Shown here piece by piece: positions 63,336 to 64,000 of a stretch of DNA of 64,000 nt. The notes under the pieces are model-generated. The model was given only the letters and a program-made list of their open reading frames with translations. It was not told the origin of the DNA and did no database searches. Where the stretch lies: positions 186,692-250,691 of the forward strand of contig NZ_CM001436.1 of assembly GCF_000243255.1 (NCBI RefSeq). Direction: 5' to 3'. The position numbers and the translations under genes were made by a program. Position 1 is the first letter of the stretch; each line of letters starts with the position of its first letter. The stretch is from Methanoplanus limicola DSM 2279 (GTDB lineage: Archaea > Halobacteriota > Methanomicrobia > Methanomicrobiales > Methanomicrobiaceae).

Positions 63336-64000
63336 ATGAAAGTTATAAGAGATGTTGTCCATGGTTACATTGAACTATGTGACGATGACATCAGAATAAT
63401 TGATACTCCACATTTTCAGCGTTTAAAGTCCATCAAACAAAATAATCCCTTTTCTGCGTACCCCTGTGCAAACCATACACGCTTTGAGCATTCACTTGGT
63501 GTAATGCACCTCGGTGTAAAAGTTTTCAAATCACTTAAGGAGAAAGAAGATGAGAATAATAAAAATCTCCTGAATGATAAATCTGAGAAGACAGTAAAAT
63601 ATGCCTGTCTGCTACATGATGTCGGCCACGCTCCATTCTCACACTATGGAGAACAATTTTTTGACAGGGACGAATTAAAGGATTTATTTTCAGAAAAACT
63701 CAAAGAAAGGGATATAGATAAAGCTATTGCTTATGAAAATGCAGGCGCACCCCACGAAATTTGCAGCTGCATTTTATCTCTGGATAAGTATGGCGATCTT
63801 CTTGAAAATATTGGTGTTGACCTGGAACTTTTCTGCAGGATGATAATTGGAATGTATTATCCTCCTGAGAAAAACGATTACAGAAACCTGCTTATAGACA
63901 TTCTGAATTCAAATATTGATGTGGATAAACTTGATTATGTACTCCGTGATTCGTATATGTCAGGTGCTAAACTGGTTGTCCTGGATGTAGACAGGCTGAT
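63336..64000 (+). CDS. HD-domain phosphohydrolase (SAMHD1/dGTPase-like), 3' end outside window
   Basis: From the ATG at 63336 the frame is open to the window edge: MKVIRDVVHGYIEL, the opening of this group (IxDxVHGxIxL), then FQRLKSIKQ, HTRFEHSLGVMHLG, ACLLHDVGHAPFSH with the HD metal pair, and NSNIDVDKLDYVLRDSYMSG. These are the landmarks of SAMHD1-like dNTP triphosphohydrolases or related HD enzymes. The allosteric region is beyond the window. Such enzymes reduce dNTP pools and can act in antiviral defence; in this island that is possible but not shown. Confidence 0.9.
   Translation, partial: MKVIRDVVHGYIELCDDDIRIIDTPHFQRLKSIKQNNPFSAYPCANHTRFEHSLGVMHLGVKVFKSLKEKEDENNKNLLNDKSEKTVKYACLLHDVGHAPFSHYGEQFFDRDELKDLFSEKLKERDIDKAIAYENAGAPHEICSCILSLDKYGDLLENIGVDLELFCRMIIGMYYPPEKNDYRNLLIDILNSNIDVDKLDYVLRDSYMSGAKLVVLDVDRL

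Noticed and set aside
1-64000. tRNA, rRNA, CRISPR arrays or a replication origin
   Set aside because: No cloverleaf-like, rRNA-like, short regularly spaced repeat or ORB/Cdc6-type signals were recognised by eye; small structured RNAs could still have been missed.

Overview
The window looks like a chromosomal segment of a methanogenic archaeon, most likely of the Methanomicrobiales (inference). The pointers are a coenzyme F390 synthetase, archaeal protein-sorting tails (a PEF-CTERM substrate beside an exosortase-fold archaeosortase, and a PGF-CTERM tail), giant PKD/cohesin/dockerin surface proteins, GGAGGTGA-type ribosome binding sites, moderate-to-low GC and an archaeal accessory region dense in toxin-antitoxin modules. 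No rRNA, tRNA or CRISPR array was seen.

Region 1 (1-17 kb) is a surface glycan locus: two FemAB-like GNAT transferases (the first cut by the window edge), a GlcNAc-1-phosphate-transferase-like membrane enzyme, two pieces resembling the two halves of a DUF1616 membrane protein, a tightly coupled run of BshC-like protein / PIG-L deacetylase / DUF354 glycosyltransferase-like protein / polysaccharide deacetylase, and a Wzx-type flippase. A 1938-residue secreted protein with a heparinase-like module and 12 PKD domains is read on the opposite strand.

Region 2 (17-23 kb) holds a PEF-CTERM protein next to its probable archaeosortase, the F390 synthetase and a membrane-anchored helical protein whose N-terminus appears frameshifted or uses an unusual start.

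Region 3 (23-37 kb, minus strand) is a block of exported surface proteins. Four genes with 12-38 bp spacings form a probable operon: a cohesin-rich protein ending in a dockerin, a cohesin + alpha-2-macroglobulin-like thioester protein ending in a dockerin, a cohesin-like protein with a C-terminal anchor, and an S-layer-like PKD protein with a C-terminal membrane helix. A separate cohesin protein with a PGF-CTERM tail lies upstream. I infer a surface-assembled cohesin-dockerin complex carrying a thioester protein.

Region 4 (37-47.3 kb) has a GalE-like epimerase, a SWIM/SNF2 gene pair, and a three-gene sugar-nucleotide operon (hexapeptide acetyltransferase, DegT-type aminotransferase, UDP-sugar dehydrogenase) of the kind that makes acetamido-uronic acids.

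Region 5 (42.4-63 kb) is a decaying accessory island: intact HicAB (three copies), VapBC (two near-identical copies), MntA-HepT, Fic, AlbA_2 and DUF4143 ATPase genes, plus many broken ones. Between the modules recur degenerate fragments of one particular gene junction, the 3' end of the acetyltransferase and 5' start of the aminotransferase from the 43.7-45.5 kb operon, together with MITE-like elements (one with a perfect 8-bp target duplication). At the right edge an HD-domain (SAMHD1/dGTPase-like) gene runs out of the window.
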